Shown: positions 21,600 to 32,010 of the stretch, one piece after another
Numbering within the stretch: position 1 is the stretch's first letter
How the letters are laid out: each line of letters begins with the position of its first letter
Origin: Girardinichthys multiradiatus
Taxonomy: Eukaryota; Chordata; Actinopteri; Cyprinodontiformes; Goodeidae
Assembly: GCF_021462225.1 (NCBI RefSeq)
Contig: NC_061804.1
Coordinates: forward strand, 8,235,740-8,299,739
Length of the DNA stretch: 64,000 nt
Direction: 5' to 3'
Program-made: the position numbers and the translations under genes
Notes under the pieces: generated by a model
The model's database searches: none
What the model was told of the DNA's origin: nothing
Seen by the model: the letters and a program-made list of their open reading frames with translations, nothing else

Positions 21600-22985
21600 G
21601 ATTTTAACAGTCATTGGAAAAATAAAGTACATCCCTAACTTTAGCAGAAATAACTCTGTCCCCATTTTCTGTCTTTCTTTATCAGTCTCTATATTGTCTT
21701 GAAGAATTTTAGGCTTATTGTTTCTTACAGTGTTGCTTCAGTTCATTGAGGTTTGCATCTCAATCAGGTTGATGTTTGGACTTTGACTGGACCATTGCAA
21801 CACCTTGATTTTTTTTATTTTCTGTTGCAGATTTGCTGCTGTGTTTGGGATTATTGTCCTGTTGGTAACCCAGACTGGGTCACGTTTTGACCCTTTTGGA
21901 CCGATGTCTGATTCTAGAATAGTTTGATAAACAGATTTGTTTGTGGCTGATCCAGTGACTGTGAGGTCCACAGGTTCTGTGGCAGCAAAACAACCCAAGA
22001 CCATTATTTCTCCACCGCCGTGCTTGACAGTTGGTATGAGGTGTTTGTTCTGACATGCTTGTTTGGCTTTATGCAAACTTGGGGCTGTTTATAATGGTTT
22101 AACATCTCTACTTTGGTCTTATCTGTACAGAGGACATAGTTCCACGGGTCTTGTGGTTCGTTTAGAGGCAGCTTTACAGACCTAAACCATGCTGCCATAT
22201 TGTTTTTTAAACTCCAGAGGCTTTCCCCTTGAACCCTTCCAGACAAGCCATGCTTGTTCAGTGTTTTTCCAAATGTCCTGAACTTTGGTGAGGCCTGTCG
22301 AGTATAAGATTTAGGGTTTAGAGTTTGTCAGTTTCTCATTATTGCATAATCTCAGTTTGAGGTGACTTTGCTGAGACATGCACTCAAGGGAAAATTGGCA
22401 CATTGCAAAATTTTTCCCAATTTCCAACAGGCGACCGTAGCTCAGGAGGTAGAGTAGTTGTCTTGCAATCAGAAGGTTGTGGGTTTGATTCCAGCTTCTT
22501 CCTGCCATATGTCGATGTGCCCCTGGGCAAGGCACTTAACGTCAAGTTGCCTACCGATCTGCGTATTGGTGTATGAATGTGTGAGCGTTAGTGAGTGTGA
22601 TTGGGTGAATGTGGCTCTAGTGTAAAGCGCTTTGAGTGGTCTGTATGACTGGAAAAGCGCTATATAAGTTCAGTCCATTTACCAATTGTGCATCGTCTGT
22701 GGAATGATGGACTACAAACAGTTTGGGAATGGCCTCATAACGATTCTCTGATTGATCAGCAGCAATAGCATCTCCAAAGACATTGCTGATGACTTTCCTT
22801 CTTGCATTGTGTTAACAATTATTTTCATGCTCTGGATTTGCAAAACATCCAGAAACTCTTGCATCTAAAGAGATAACCACATTTAATGAAGATCAAGTTA
22901 ATCAGCAGCATCTGGCCTCTTCTATCCCTCCTAATTCCTATGGAAGCAGCAAGGGTCTACTGTAGTCTGTTTTTATTTTGTACAC
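21600..22985 (-). mobile_element. Tc1-like transposon, decayed, with a SINE inside
   Basis: The minus strand keeps transposase pieces PWNYVLCTDKTKVEM, LIPTVKHGGGEIMVLGCFAA, VYQTILESDIGP and VLQWSSQSPNINLIEM, which are recognisable Tc1 catalytic-domain segments with stops and frameshifts between them. Similarity to the copy at 31.1-32.0 kb resumes after the SINE ('ggactacaaacagtttggga' against 'agacttcaaatagtttggaa'), so the SINE at 22430 inserted into an existing Tc1 copy. The catalytic DDE set is incomplete. Confidence 0.8.
22430..22684 (+). mobile_element. tRNA-derived SINE (second family)
   Basis: The head 'ggcgaccgtagctcaggagg' with 'gggtttgattcc' gives box A and box B of a tRNA-type pol III promoter. 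The body is 'tgccatatgtcgatgtgccc', 'gggcaaggcacttaacgtca' and 'aaagcgctttgagtggtc', and the end is 'gcgctatataagttcagtcc'. I recall this as a very common fish SINE. It is a different family from the SINEs at 9.5, 20.4 and 49.7 kb. It lies within the Tc1 copy. No target duplication is clear. Confidence 0.9.
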
Positions 22986-23599
22986 TGGAGTTGAGATCAC
23001 AGTAGTTTCAGAATTTAATAAGGATAAGATTATTTTATTATCTCATAACACATAAACATGAGAAATGAAACTTTTTATTTAACATCACTGTCACATTACA
23101 AATGTAAATATTAGCCAAGGATTCTGTAGAGATAGGATAAACTGACTCTGGTTAGAAAAACAGGATTATCCAAGAACTTTCTGTAACTCTTGGGTCCATA
23201 TGGAACAAGAGGTTTGCATCCATACAGCCTTTGATAAGCTGCTTTCAGAACAATAGACTTTGTTTGCATTGCAGATGGCACGGCCTCCAAGGAGACTATT
23301 TAATAAGCATGTAGGTCACTTGTGAAATTGCTGCAAACAACCATTAATTGCTCACTTTACCTCTTAGGCTTTGTATGAGGTGGTTGTGATTTTAAGATGA
23401 GGGGGGTTTGGTGTTAGGTACTGTAATAACATAACAGGGAGTGATTGTGGATAAACAGTGATGCAGTTCAAAGGATGTCCACTTATATCTGTAAAAATGT
23501 TAACGAAGCATTAGGAGCTTATCCAAATCTGTCATTACTGAGCTGCAGAGATGTGTAGACTGGTAGAGACAGTTAATGTACAGGACTGCAGTGAAGAAT
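22986..23599. other. No recognised feature
   Basis: AT-rich DNA between two Tc1 remnants. I see no gene or repeat signature. Confidence 0.4.
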
Positions 23600-24540
23600 G
23601 TAAATGCTTGTCGGGCCATTTTGGCAGTCTAATGACCACCATCGTTTTTGGACTAATATCAAGTCCTGCTGGAAAATGAAATTAGCATCTCCATAAAGCC
23701 TGTCAGCAGAAGGAAGCATGAAGTGCTCTAAAATATCCTGGTAGATGGCTGTTTTGACTGTGGACTTCAGAAAATCCAGTGGACCAGAACCAGCAGATGA
23801 CATGGTACCCTAAACCATCACTGACTGTGGAAACTTCACACTGAATTTTAAGCGGCATGGATTTTGTGCTTCTCCACTCTCAATCTCTTGGACCTTGATT
23901 TCCAAATGTTACTTTCATCTGAAAAGAGGACTTTGGACAATTGAGTAACAGTCCAGTTCTTTTCTCCTTAGCCCAGGTAAGATGCTTGTAGCCCATGTTT
24001 AGGATTCGTCTGTGTACTTAGTGGTTCTGGATGCCCTGACTCCAGGCTCAGTCCACTCCTTGTGAAGCTGCCCCAAATTTTTGAATTAATTTTTTTGACA
24101 TTCTTCTCAATGCTGCAGTTCTCCCTGTTGCTGGTGCACACTTTTTTATCACACTTTTTCCTTCCACTTAATTGTCTATGACTATCCTTGGAAACACCAC
24201 TCTGAACATCCAGCTTCTTCAGCAATGACCTTTTGTGGCTTCCCCTCCTTGTGGCGGGTGTCAATGACTGTCTTTTGGACATCTGTCCAGTCAGCAGTCT
24301 TCCCCATGATTGTGTCAATTACCAACCCAGACCGAGAGACCATTTAGTGGCTCAGGAAACCTTTACAGATGTTTTGAGTTAATTAGCTGTGACACCATGA
24401 GTTTCCACTATTTAAGTTTTTTATAATAATCAAATTTACTGAAACACCGAACTTTGAGTTTTCGTTCTCAGCAAGCTATAATCATCAAAATCACAATCAA
24501 AAAATAAAGGCTTGAAATATTTCACTCTCTACCCACCTCC
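23600..24540 (-). mobile_element. Tc1-like transposon, truncated
   Basis: The minus strand starts with an inverted-end region near 24460-24530 ('ataatcatcaaaatcacaat') and a transposase N terminus near 24310 (GRLLTGQMSKRQSL), then the SGRKKCDKKVCTSNRENCS basic region. After frame breaks it keeps SAGSGPLDFLKSTV, ILEHFMLPSADRLYGDANF and FQQDLI. The segment with the third catalytic residue and the other inverted end is missing, so it ends abruptly near 23600. Confidence 0.85.
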
Positions 24541-25889
24541 TTTTCATCCTAAATATTAAACATTGTGGAAAAAAAAGATTTGGTCCCAGGAAGAAGATTT
24601 TAGTGACAAGGTGTAAAGTAAAACTAAATGAAATCAGACTGAGAAACTATATTCCTAGAAACTAATCTCTTGCACTTCAACGTTTCTGCGTTCAGGTCAA
24701 TTTGAAACCCATCATTCCCTCCTGGTCAACCACGGTTGTTTAGCTGCCTCATTACTTATAAATTATCCTGAGAGGTGAGCATCTGCTGGGCGCCAGCCAT
24801 GTGCTCATAAATGTGGCCTAATTGAACCTGATTGCAGTAGTTTTTGTTAGTGGGTGGCCTGCTCTGCCTCAGATCAATACTGTGGGAGACTGCAATGGTT
24901 TTGTTCAGCTCCTGGGACACGATTCTCCAGGGAGGACTGTAAGTGGAAATCCTTCCAGGCTTTCTTTGTTTCTGGTTTGTCTCTTTACTCTAACATCCCC
25001 ACCCTGTACCTTATTCCTCCTCCCCTTATAATGAGGCCTAAGGCAGTTGGAGAGCACTAATGTTCATGCCCGCCCACTGTTCCATCTTCGCTCTCTAATG
25101 CACATCCCCAGACCAGACCTCAATTAAAATTTCAGGACAAATTTCAGCCCTCTTCTATTATTTAAAACATTAAAGTTGCTACAGCATCTTGGGAAAAAAT
25201 GGAGACAATAGAAGGTGGAACAATCTGTTTTTGTGAAGAAATTCAGTCGTGAATAAGGGACAATTAATCTATTTGTTGAATTTATCTATAAGCTTGAAAC
25301 AGAGCAGGACTTCTAGGTGGTTCAGAAATCATACAAACACAGACTCATGGAGGACTCATGAAGATGTTGTTTTTGATCCTGGTTTTCTGGTAGAAAACAC
25401 ATACATTTCTTGTATTTGTTGTCTTTCAGGGTACAGAGATGTGTGCTCGTGCATATAATGTCTCACAAATCCCATTAAAGTGCCATCAGGAGCGTCCTCC
25501 AGCATGCTGCTCTGTACTGTAAAGCAGTTGGTATGCTACAATGTATGAGCATATATCACTTCATCATTTGACAGGGAACCTTATGCCTTCTCTCTAAAGA
25601 GGTATATTACTTCTGAGCAGCTGTCCTGAATCACCCTCTGACATTTTATTGAATCACAGCTGAATGCACATAAGCTATGGGCTGTAGTCACTCCAAAGTG
25701 AGGTTGCAATATAGGAGAGGAGATAAACAAACCAGGAGGCAGCAGCACGGTGCAGGCCGCATACCAAGCCACTGGCACACAACTATAACTGAGGAGCATC
25801 CATGATCAGAGTCATGTACAGATCACTGGTTACCTCCACTCACTCAGTAGTTGTGTAAAACTCATACAGGTACATTTAAATACATTATA
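24541..25889. other. No recognised repeat; one splice-bounded candidate
   Basis: Mostly unremarkable DNA. It contains a 66-bp stretch at 24873-24938 between a CAG and a GTAAGT, listed separately. I see no mobile-element signature. Confidence 0.4.
24873..24938 (+). other. Candidate 66-bp internal exon (weak)
   Basis: The preceding bases end in 'gctctgcctcag' and the following bases read GTAAGTGG, a strong donor. The enclosed 66 bp is open in one frame for 22 residues (starting INTVGDCNGF) and is divisible by three. The polypyrimidine tract is poor, and I recognise no protein. The match could easily be chance. Confidence 0.15.
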
Positions 25890-26633
25890 ATATCCTCAAA
25901 ATGTGGATTTATTTCAGTAATTCAGTCAAAAAGGGAAATCCACATTATATAGATTAATTAAACACAGTGATGTACTTCAGGGTTTTGTGTTTATTATGAT
26001 GATTCTGATGGCTTACAGTTTAAAATAAAATTCAGCCTAACAACGAAATATTTAATCAGAACAGTTGCAGGTACTGGTACTTTTGGCAGTGTGGGCAGCT
26101 GGAAAATGAAATCAGCATCTCCATGAAGCTTGTCAGCAGAGGGAAGCATGATGTGCTTTAAACTTTCCTGGTAGACTGGTACACATTACTGTGGTGACTG
26201 TGGACTTCAGAATACCCAGTGGACCAACACCAGCAGATGGCATGACACCCCAAATCATCACTTTGAAAACTTCCCACTGGACGTCAAGCAACGTGGAAGC
26301 ATCTGTGCCTCTCCACTCTTCCTCCAAATTCTGGGACCTTGATATACAAATTAAATGAAACCTTTGAACCACTGAGCAACAGTCCAGCTATTTTTTTTTT
26401 CCAAGTTAAATTCTTTTGATGCTGACTATAGTTCAGGAGTAGCATAGCTCAAGGAATTGTTGTAGTCCATTTCTTGGATACATGTGAGTGTGGAAGCTTT
26501 TAAATCTCTGACACTATGTGCAGTCCACGCCATGTGAATCTCCCCCAAACTCCTGAATTGGCTTTTCTTCACAATCCTCTCAAGGATATGGTTTTCCCTA
26601 TTGGTTGTCCATCTTTATTGCCACACTTTTTGA
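25890..26633 (-). mobile_element. Tc1-like transposon, truncated
   Basis: Has the 'gatgattctgatggcttaca' inverted-end region near 25998 and, on the minus strand, decayed transposase with the SAGVGPLGILKSTV segment and SLPGKFKAHHASL in place of the usual catalytic block. It is interrupted at 26633, where it abuts the small-membrane-protein repeat. The second inverted end is missing, consistent with loss or with the insertion point of the neighbouring repeat. Confidence 0.8.
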
Positions 26634-27405
26634 AAGATTGTGTGCCTGACTACGATGTCGGTCGAGGACATAGAAAATGTATACATATTTAGATTTTTGA
26701 TAACAGGATTTCTGCTTTTTGGTGGTTACCTGGCTTATCGAGTGATTCGCAAAACGTGGGCGGCTGTTCAAAGCTTTCCAAAACTTCCTGCGATGTTAGA
26801 TGGAGTCTGTAGAGCGATCAACACTCAGACTGAAATGTTAAGAGAGCAGAATCGCAGCCTGGCAGCGGTTGGACTAAGAGGTTAAAGAATATAATCTTGG
26901 AGAAGTTGTATGCTCGCGATCTGCGGAAAATACCAGAAATTTGGCTATTTGGATTCGCAATTGAGACATACCAGTAAAACTCTTAAGGTGGTTGGAAATT
27001 CACAACTGCCTGAACAACATTTATTGTTTTTCTAAATGTGGCGCCCCAATGTGGCACTTGGCAACTTCTGCTAACTGGCTATCGACAAAATATCTCCTGG
27101 ATGTTATATAAACACGACGCTCTTCCCCAGCACTCCCCTACCAGCTGTGTGCTGATAGGACTATGCGGCAGATTGATAAAACTTCCACCTCTCTTCTCAA
27201 AGACAATAGCGCTTCTATCAGTGTTGACAATCTAATTCTTGCAAACACTCAGACTTACATTCGCACCCTCAAGATTCCACTGTACCCTTGCTGAATCTTT
27301 ACTTATGTGTGTGTTGCTTACCCCTGCTGAGGTTTTTTGTACTACTTAAGACTGTATTCTGCTAAGAATCATCTGAAATATGATTTTTTTTCCCCTCCTA
27401 TCTTG
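26634..27405 (+). mobile_element. Repeat encoding a small membrane protein, copy 1 (5'-truncated)
   Basis: Similarity to 43822-44640 starts sharply at 26634 ('gattgtgtgcctgac' against 'gattgtgtgtttgtc') and continues through the frame and several hundred bases of 3' flank ('cttggagaagttgt', 'atttggctatttggattcgc', 'gctgaggttttttgtac'). The abrupt 5' loss looks like a reverse-transcribed copy. The final AATAAA and TGAAT tail seen in copy 2 is absent or diverged after about 27405. Confidence 0.65.
26640..26885 (+). CDS. Small single-pass membrane protein, repeat-borne (81 aa, N-truncated)
   Basis: The frame runs from a Met at 26640 to a stop at 26883-26885. MSVEDIENVY is followed by a hydrophobic segment (FLITGFLLFGGYLAYRV, about residues 16-32), then a basic helix and a C-terminal part with AINTQTEML and a GLRG end. 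The longer homologue at 43691-44122 has about 50 extra N-terminal residues and a nine-residue stretch missing here before GLRG. Both carry the same order of motifs, so the frame is more than chance. I do not recognise a characterised family. The charge pattern suggests a type III or tail-type membrane insertion, but that is inference. This copy is 5'-truncated, and translation from the internal Met is not shown. Confidence 0.45.
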   Translation: MCLTTMSVEDIENVYIFRFLITGFLLFGGYLAYRVIRKTWAAVQSFPKLPAMLDGVCRAINTQTEMLREQNRSLAAVGLRG

Positions 27406-27824
27406 CTTTACCAAAAAGTGTGATTTCATTACTTTTCATAGATTTTCAGTTTTCTCAGAAGGATTACCAGCAAAAACCAAATATTATTAGTAATTTGGAC
27501 TTTAGCTGTTCTTAAACCAATGACCCAGCTTTCTTAATTAGATTACTTAGTTCAACTTCAGCACCAGTAAAAGCAATATATTATTAGCACCTGAAAATGT
27601 GGATTAAAGCTGTTTTGTACCAGTGACTCAGCTTCACTAGTTAGAATTCAGTGGAATGATGAGACTATCAATATTATCATCTTCTTTTAGCATAAGATGC
27701 TTTATTATTAAGAGTGGCTTGGAACAAATATTTCTACCAGTAAACTTGGAAGGATTATTAATTATTATTACTCCCAAGGATTATGAGTGTCATTTGATTT
27801 GTTTTTCTGTGTTTATTTTCTTTG
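27406..27824. other. No recognised feature
   Basis: AT-rich DNA between the small-membrane-protein repeat and the Rex3 insertion. Confidence 0.4.
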
Positions 27825-27837
27825 TGATTGTATTGTA
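27825..27837. repeat. Left target-site duplication of Rex3 copy C
   Basis: TGATTGTATTGTA here is repeated exactly at 30473-30485, on either side of the Rex3 insertion. Confidence 0.85.
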
Positions 27838-27864
27838 CTCGTACTCGTACTCGTCGTCTTCCGC

Positions 27865-30099
27865 TTATCCGGGACCGTCCCTCTCTCCAGACACCTCCTC
27901 CAGTTCCTCCAGGGGGAGCCCAAGGCGTTCCCAGGCCAGCCGAGAGACATAGTCCCTCCAGCGTGTCCTGGGCCATCCCCTGGGCCTCCTCCCGGTGGGA
28001 CGTGCCTGGAACACCTCCCGAGGAAGGCGTCCAGGAGGCATCCGGTATAGATGCCCGAGCCACCTCAACTGGCTCCTCTCGATGTGGAGGAGCAGCGGCT
28101 CTACTCCGAGCCCCTCCCGGATGGCCGAGCTCCTCACCCTATCTCTAAGGGAGTGCCCGGCCACCCTACGGAGGAAACTCATTTCAGCCGCTTGTATCCG
28201 GGATCTCGTTCTTTCGGTCATGACCCAAAGTTCATGGCCATAGGTGAGGGTAGGAACGTAGACCAACCAGTAAATTGAGAGCTTTGCTTTTCGGCTCAGC
28301 TCTCTCTTCACCACAACGGACCGGCACAGCGCCCCCATTACTGTGGCAGCCGCACCGATCCATCTGTCGATCTCCCGCTCCATTCTTCCCTCACTCGTGA
28401 ACAAGACCCCGAGATACTTAAACTCCTCCACTTGAGGCAGGAACTCCCCTCCAACCTGAAGAGGACAAGCCACCCTTTTCCGGTCGAGTGCCAAGGCCTC
28501 GGACTTGGAGGAGCTGATCCTCATCCCAGCCGCTTTACACTCGGCTGTGAACTGCCACAGCGCATGCTGTAGGTCTTGGCTAGAGGGGGCCAGCAGGACC
28601 ACGTCATCTGCAAAAAGAAGAGACGAAATCCACTGGTCCCCAAACCCGACCCCCTCCGGCCCTTGGCTGTGTTTAGAAATCCTGTCCATAAAAGTTATGA
28701 ACAGGACCGGTGACAAAGGGCAGCCCTGCCAGAGTCCAACATGCACTGGGAACAGGTCCGACTTAGTGCCGGCAATGCGGACCAAACTCCTGCTCCGCTC
28801 GTACAGGGACCGGATGGCCCCTAGTAAAGGGCCCCCGATTCCATACTCCTGGAGCACCCCCCACAGGGCATCACGAGGGACACAGTCGAATGCCGTCTCC
28901 AGGTCCACAAAACACATGTGAACCGGTTGGGAAAACTCCCATGAACCCTCGAGCACCCTGTAGAGGGTATAGAGCTGGTCCAGTGTTCCACGGCAGGGAC
29001 GAAAACCACACTGCTCCTCCTGAAGCCGAGGTTTGACTATCGGTCGGACTCTCCTCTCCAATACCCTGGCGTAGGCCTTACCAGGGAGGCTGAGGAGTGT
29101 GATCCCCCTGTAGTTGGAACACACCCTCCGGTCCCCCCTCTTATGAAGGAGGACCACCACCCCAGTCTGCCAGTCCAGAGGCACTGTCCCCGACCGCCAC
29201 GCAATGTTGAAGAGACGTGTCAACCATGACAGCCCTACAACATCCAGAGACTTGAGGTACTCAGGGCGGATCTCATCCACCCCCGAAGCCTTGCCACCGC
29301 AGAGCTTTTTAACCACCTCGGTGACTTCAGCCTGGGTGATGAAAGAGTTCAACCCCGAGTCCCCAGCCTCTGTTTCCACCACGGAATGCGTGATGGCAGG
29401 ATTGAGGAGATCCTCGAAGTACTCCTTCCACCGCCTGATAATGTTCTCAGTCGAGGTCAGCAGTCTCCCGCCCCCACTATAAACAGTGTTGGCGAAGCAC
29501 TGCTTCCCCCTCCCGAGGCGACGGACGGTTTGCCAGAATCGCTTCGAGGCCAACCGGTAGTCCTTCTCCATGGCCTCACCGAACTCCTCCCAGGTCCGAG
29601 TTTTTGCCTCTGCCACAGCCCGGGCCGCAGCACCCTTAGCCTCACGGTACCCGTCAGCCGCCTCAGGAGTCCCACAAGCCAACCACAGCCGATAGGACTC
29701 CTTCTTCAGTTTAACAGCATCCCTTACTGCCGGTGTCCACCACCGGGTTCTGGGTTTGCCGCCGCGACAGGCACCGCAGACCTTACGGCCACAGCTACGG
29801 GCAGCAGCATCGACGATAGATGCGGAGAACATGGTCCACTCGGACTCTATGTCTCCAACATCCCCCGGGATCTGGTCGAAGCTCTCCCGGAGGTGGGAGT
29901 TGAATACATCCCTGGCCGAAGGCTCTGCCAGGCGTTCGCAGCAGACCCTCACTATGCGCTTGGGCCTGCCAAGTCTGTCCGACTTTCTCCTCCTCCAGCG
30001 GATCCAACTCACCACCAGGTGATGATCAGTGGACAGCTCAGCCCCTCTCTTCACCCGTGTCCAAAACATGCGGCCGAAGGTCTGATGATACGACAACAA
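27865..30099 (-). CDS. Rex3 reverse transcriptase polyprotein, 5'-truncated but open (744 aa)
   Basis: An uninterrupted minus-strand frame covers the end of the AP-like endonuclease (TDHHLVVSW, residues 24-32), a linker with [10 protein letters not shown] and [19 protein letters not shown], and the RT. In the [12 protein letters not shown] is at about 328-337, [11 protein letters not shown] at 397-407 (an active-site Asp), GCPLSPVLF at 459-467 and FADDVVLL at 496-503. The C-terminal domain ([14 protein letters not shown], about 677-690) and [13 protein letters not shown] follow. A frameshift near 30050-30060 cuts it off from the rest of the endonuclease, and the 5' half of the endonuclease is lost or inverted. 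LRQGCPLSP reads LWQGCPLSP and DLEKAFD reads DLETAFD, so activity is doubtful. No promoter is present, so expression would depend on flanking DNA. Confidence 0.88.
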   Translation of the reverse strand: MLSYHQTFGRMFWTRVKRGAELSTDHHLVVSWIRWRRRKSDRLGRPKRIVRVCCERLAEPSARDVFNSHLRESFDQIPGDVGDIESEWTMFSASIVDAAARSCGRKVCGACRGGKPRTRWWTPAVRDAVKLKKESYRLWLACGTPEAADGYREAKGAAARAVAEAKTRTWEEFGEAMEKDYRLASKRFWQTVRRLGRGKQCFANTVYSGGGRLLTSTENIIRRWKEYFEDLLNPAITHSVVETEAGDSGLNSFITQAEVTEVVKKLCGGKASGVDEIRPEYLKSLDVVGLSWLTRLFNIAWRSGTVPLDWQTGVVVLLHKRGDRRVCSNYRGITLLSLPGKAYARVLERRVRPIVKPRLQEEQCGFRPCRGTLDQLYTLYRVLEGSWEFSQPVHMCFVDLETAFDCVPRDALWGVLQEYGIGGPLLGAIRSLYERSRSLVRIAGTKSDLFPVHVGLWQGCPLSPVLFITFMDRISKHSQGPEGVGFGDQWISSLLFADDVVLLAPSSQDLQHALWQFTAECKAAGMRISSSKSEALALDRKRVACPLQVGGEFLPQVEEFKYLGVLFTSEGRMEREIDRWIGAAATVMGALCRSVVVKRELSRKAKLSIYWLVYVPTLTYGHELWVMTERTRSRIQAAEMSFLRRVAGHSLRDRVRSSAIREGLGVEPLLLHIERSQLRWLGHLYRMPPGRLPREVFQARPTGRRPRGWPRTRWRDYVSRLAWERLGLPLEELEEVSGERDGPG

Positions 30100-30325
30100 A
30101 GTCGATCATCGACCTCCTGCCTAGGGTGTCCTGTTGCCAAGTCCACTGATGGACACCCTTATGTTTGAACATGGTGTTCATTATGGACAATCCGTGACTA
30201 GCACAGAAGTCCAATAACAAAACACCACTCGGATTCAGATCGGGGAGGCCATTCCTCCTGATCACGCCTCTCCAGGTGTCACTGTCGTTCCCCACGTGGG
30301 CGTTGAAGTCCCCCAGCAGAATAAT

Positions 30326-30472
30326 CCCTGCGCCTTCGGGTTGGGGAGAGGTCTCTGGCTATCATTTCAGCCTACGGGCCGAGTGGCAGTGCAGAGTACC
30401 CGGCCTTCTTGGCGTCCCTGTCGGGGGTGCTGGATAGTGCCCCTCCCGGGGACTCCATTATTCTGCTGGGGA
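30326..30472 (+). repeat. Inverted 5' segment of Rex3 copy C
   Basis: This is Rex3 endonuclease sequence (coding [19 protein letters not shown]) on the strand opposite to the rest of copy C. The right edge, ending 'ctgctggggga', meets the right target duplication at 30473. Confidence 0.9.
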
Positions 30473-30485
30473 TGATTGTATTGTA
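30473..30485. repeat. Right target-site duplication of Rex3 copy C
   Basis: Exact second copy of the 13-bp sequence at 27825-27837. Confidence 0.85.
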
Positions 30486-30567
30486 ATTGTTCTTTCTCAT
30501 GTACAGTGCTTTGAATGTCTTGTTACTGAAAAGCGCTATATAAATAAACTTGACTTTACTTGACTTC
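30486..30567 (+). repeat. Retroposon tail fragment
   Basis: 'gtgctttgaatgtcttgtta' and 'aaaagcgctatataaataaa' followed by two TTGACTTTAC-type units is the 3' end of a fish SINE/LINE-like repeat. Rex3 copy C inserted just upstream of it. Confidence 0.6.
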
Positions 30568-30692
30568 AGAAACTGGGCCGTAGGGCAAAATTCCAACATG
30601 ATAATGACCCTAAACACACCTCCAAGACGACTACTGCCTTACTAAAGTGGGGAGGAACTTACCTTACCTTACCTTACTTTACCTTACCTTTT
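30568..30692 (+). repeat. Tc1 catalytic fragment plus ACCTT microsatellite
   Basis: 30568-30652 codes for a piece of a Tc1 transposase around the second Asp (FQHDNDPKHTSKTTTALLKW). It is followed by an ACCTT/TTACC pentanucleotide array to about 30692. Both are short relics. Confidence 0.7.
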
Positions 30693-31110
30693 TCCTTCCA
30701 CTAAATGTTCTGTTAACATGCCTGGATACAACATGCTGTGAGCAGCCAGCAACTTTAGCCTTGATCCTTTGTGGTCTACCCTCCTTGCAGTGGGACTCAG
30801 TGGCTTTCTGCTGGAAAGTCAACTGTCACCAGTTCCCCATGATTGTGGAAGCCACAACATATTAACAATATTAAAGTGCTTTTTATTGATTGTATGTAAT
30901 ATGTAAATTTGCTGATTATTGTGAATTATTAATTTATTATTATGAATTTGGGGTTTTCAATAGCTGTAAGCCATTGTCATCACAATTAACTGTAATAGGA
31001 GCTTAAAATTAATTACTCTGTGTTTAATGATTTGGCAACAAATCATTAAACAGTTTTACTTTTTGAAGTGAGATACTGACATGACTTAATTGATACTCTG
31101 ATTTACTCAT
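30693..31110 (-). mobile_element. Tc1-like transposon, N-terminal fragment
   Basis: The minus strand shows a decayed Tc1 transposase start (a Met near 30840 with GNW..DS and basic HTH remnants) and, at 30950-31080, an inverted-end region with 'caatagctgtaagccattgt' comparable to the ends at 18.1 and 24.5 kb. The catalytic part is missing. Confidence 0.65.
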
Positions 31111-31124
31111 TTCACTGATGTTAC

Positions 31125-32010
31125 CTTTAGCATTACATTCAGGTTGAGGTTTGGTCTTTGACTAGGCCATTGTAGCATATTGATAATTTTGTCACATTTG
31201 CTGCTGTGTTCGGGATCATTCTGCTGGCCAGGCCCCACAGTTTGGGCCGGGCTTCATCCGTCAGACAGATGGCCTCACATTCGACTAGAATACTTTTGCA
31301 CACTAAGGAGTTAGTTTGTGGTTGACTCAATGATTGAAAGGTGCCCAGGTTCTGTGGCAGTAGAACAAGCCCAAATCATCATCCCGCCACCACCGTGTTT
31401 TGCTGATGATGTGAGTTGTTGTGCAATATCCTATTTATAGATTTTGTTAAATTTGCTGCTAGGCATTACAGACAGAAATCTTTCATTTTGTCTTGTCTTG
31501 TAAAAATACCCTTTTTGTTTAGATGCAATGTTGCAGAACCTAAGCAGTCGCAGCCATGTTCAGTTTAGAGAAGAGACTTTTTCCAAACAAGCCATACTTG
31601 ATCAGTCCTAATCTAATTGCTTTGTTATGAATTTGAATATATAACATACAAGCTGATACATGTATAGAGTCTCAGATGAAGTTTCAAGGCTTTTAAAATT
31701 TTCTGAGCATTTGACTTCTCTTTGATGTTTTCCAATAATCTCTCTCCACTCACAGTGATAGACTTCAAATAGTTTGGAACAGCCTTATAAATCCTACGCA
31801 GTTTAATGGGCAGAAATAACTGCTGGTGTCAAGATCATTGCTGATGTCTCTTCTCTCATCCGGGACAGACTGTCTGCCAGAACTTCTACTTTTATCGAGG
31901 TTGTGACACTCTCTGTTAATCACTTAATTAAGTGCTTGTAATTAGCAGCACCTGGCTGCTACTAATCCTCTTATTTAAATGGAAGCAGTAAGGTTGTGCT
32001 CCGATTTTTA
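31125..32010 (-). mobile_element. Tc1-like transposon, decayed
   Basis: It follows the copy at 21.6-23.0 kb through phrases such as 'caggttgaggtttggtcttt', 'gacagatggcctcacattcg', 'cccaaatcatcatcccgcca' and 'gcagcacctggctgctacta'. Minus-strand transposase pieces are recognisable but full of stops. Neither inverted end is convincingly defined. Confidence 0.75.

Larger units (their letters stand above)
27838..30472 (-). mobile_element. Rex3-type RTE LINE with inverted 5' end (copy C)
   Basis: The minus-strand part runs from a CGAGTACGAGT-type tail at 27838 to about 30325. From about 30326 to 30472 the sequence is the next upstream Rex3 segment on the plus strand, matching 34755-34900. The two halves share about 15 bp around 'attattctgctgggg'. 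The whole is enclosed by an exact 13-bp duplication. This is the structure expected of twin priming during target-primed reverse transcription. The element is 5'-truncated within the endonuclease. Confidence 0.92.

Noticed and set aside
22430..22503. tRNA-like sequence with A and B boxes
   Set aside because: It is the head of a SINE. It continues into the SINE body and does not fold into a complete tRNA cloverleaf with a proper acceptor stem.
29386..30168. Long open frame on the strand opposite the Rex3 RT (260 codons), with similar ones at 11331-12032 and 35125-35682
   Set aside because: These are antisense shadows of GC-rich Rex3 coding sequence. They appear at the same place in every Rex3 copy and have no family resemblance of their own.
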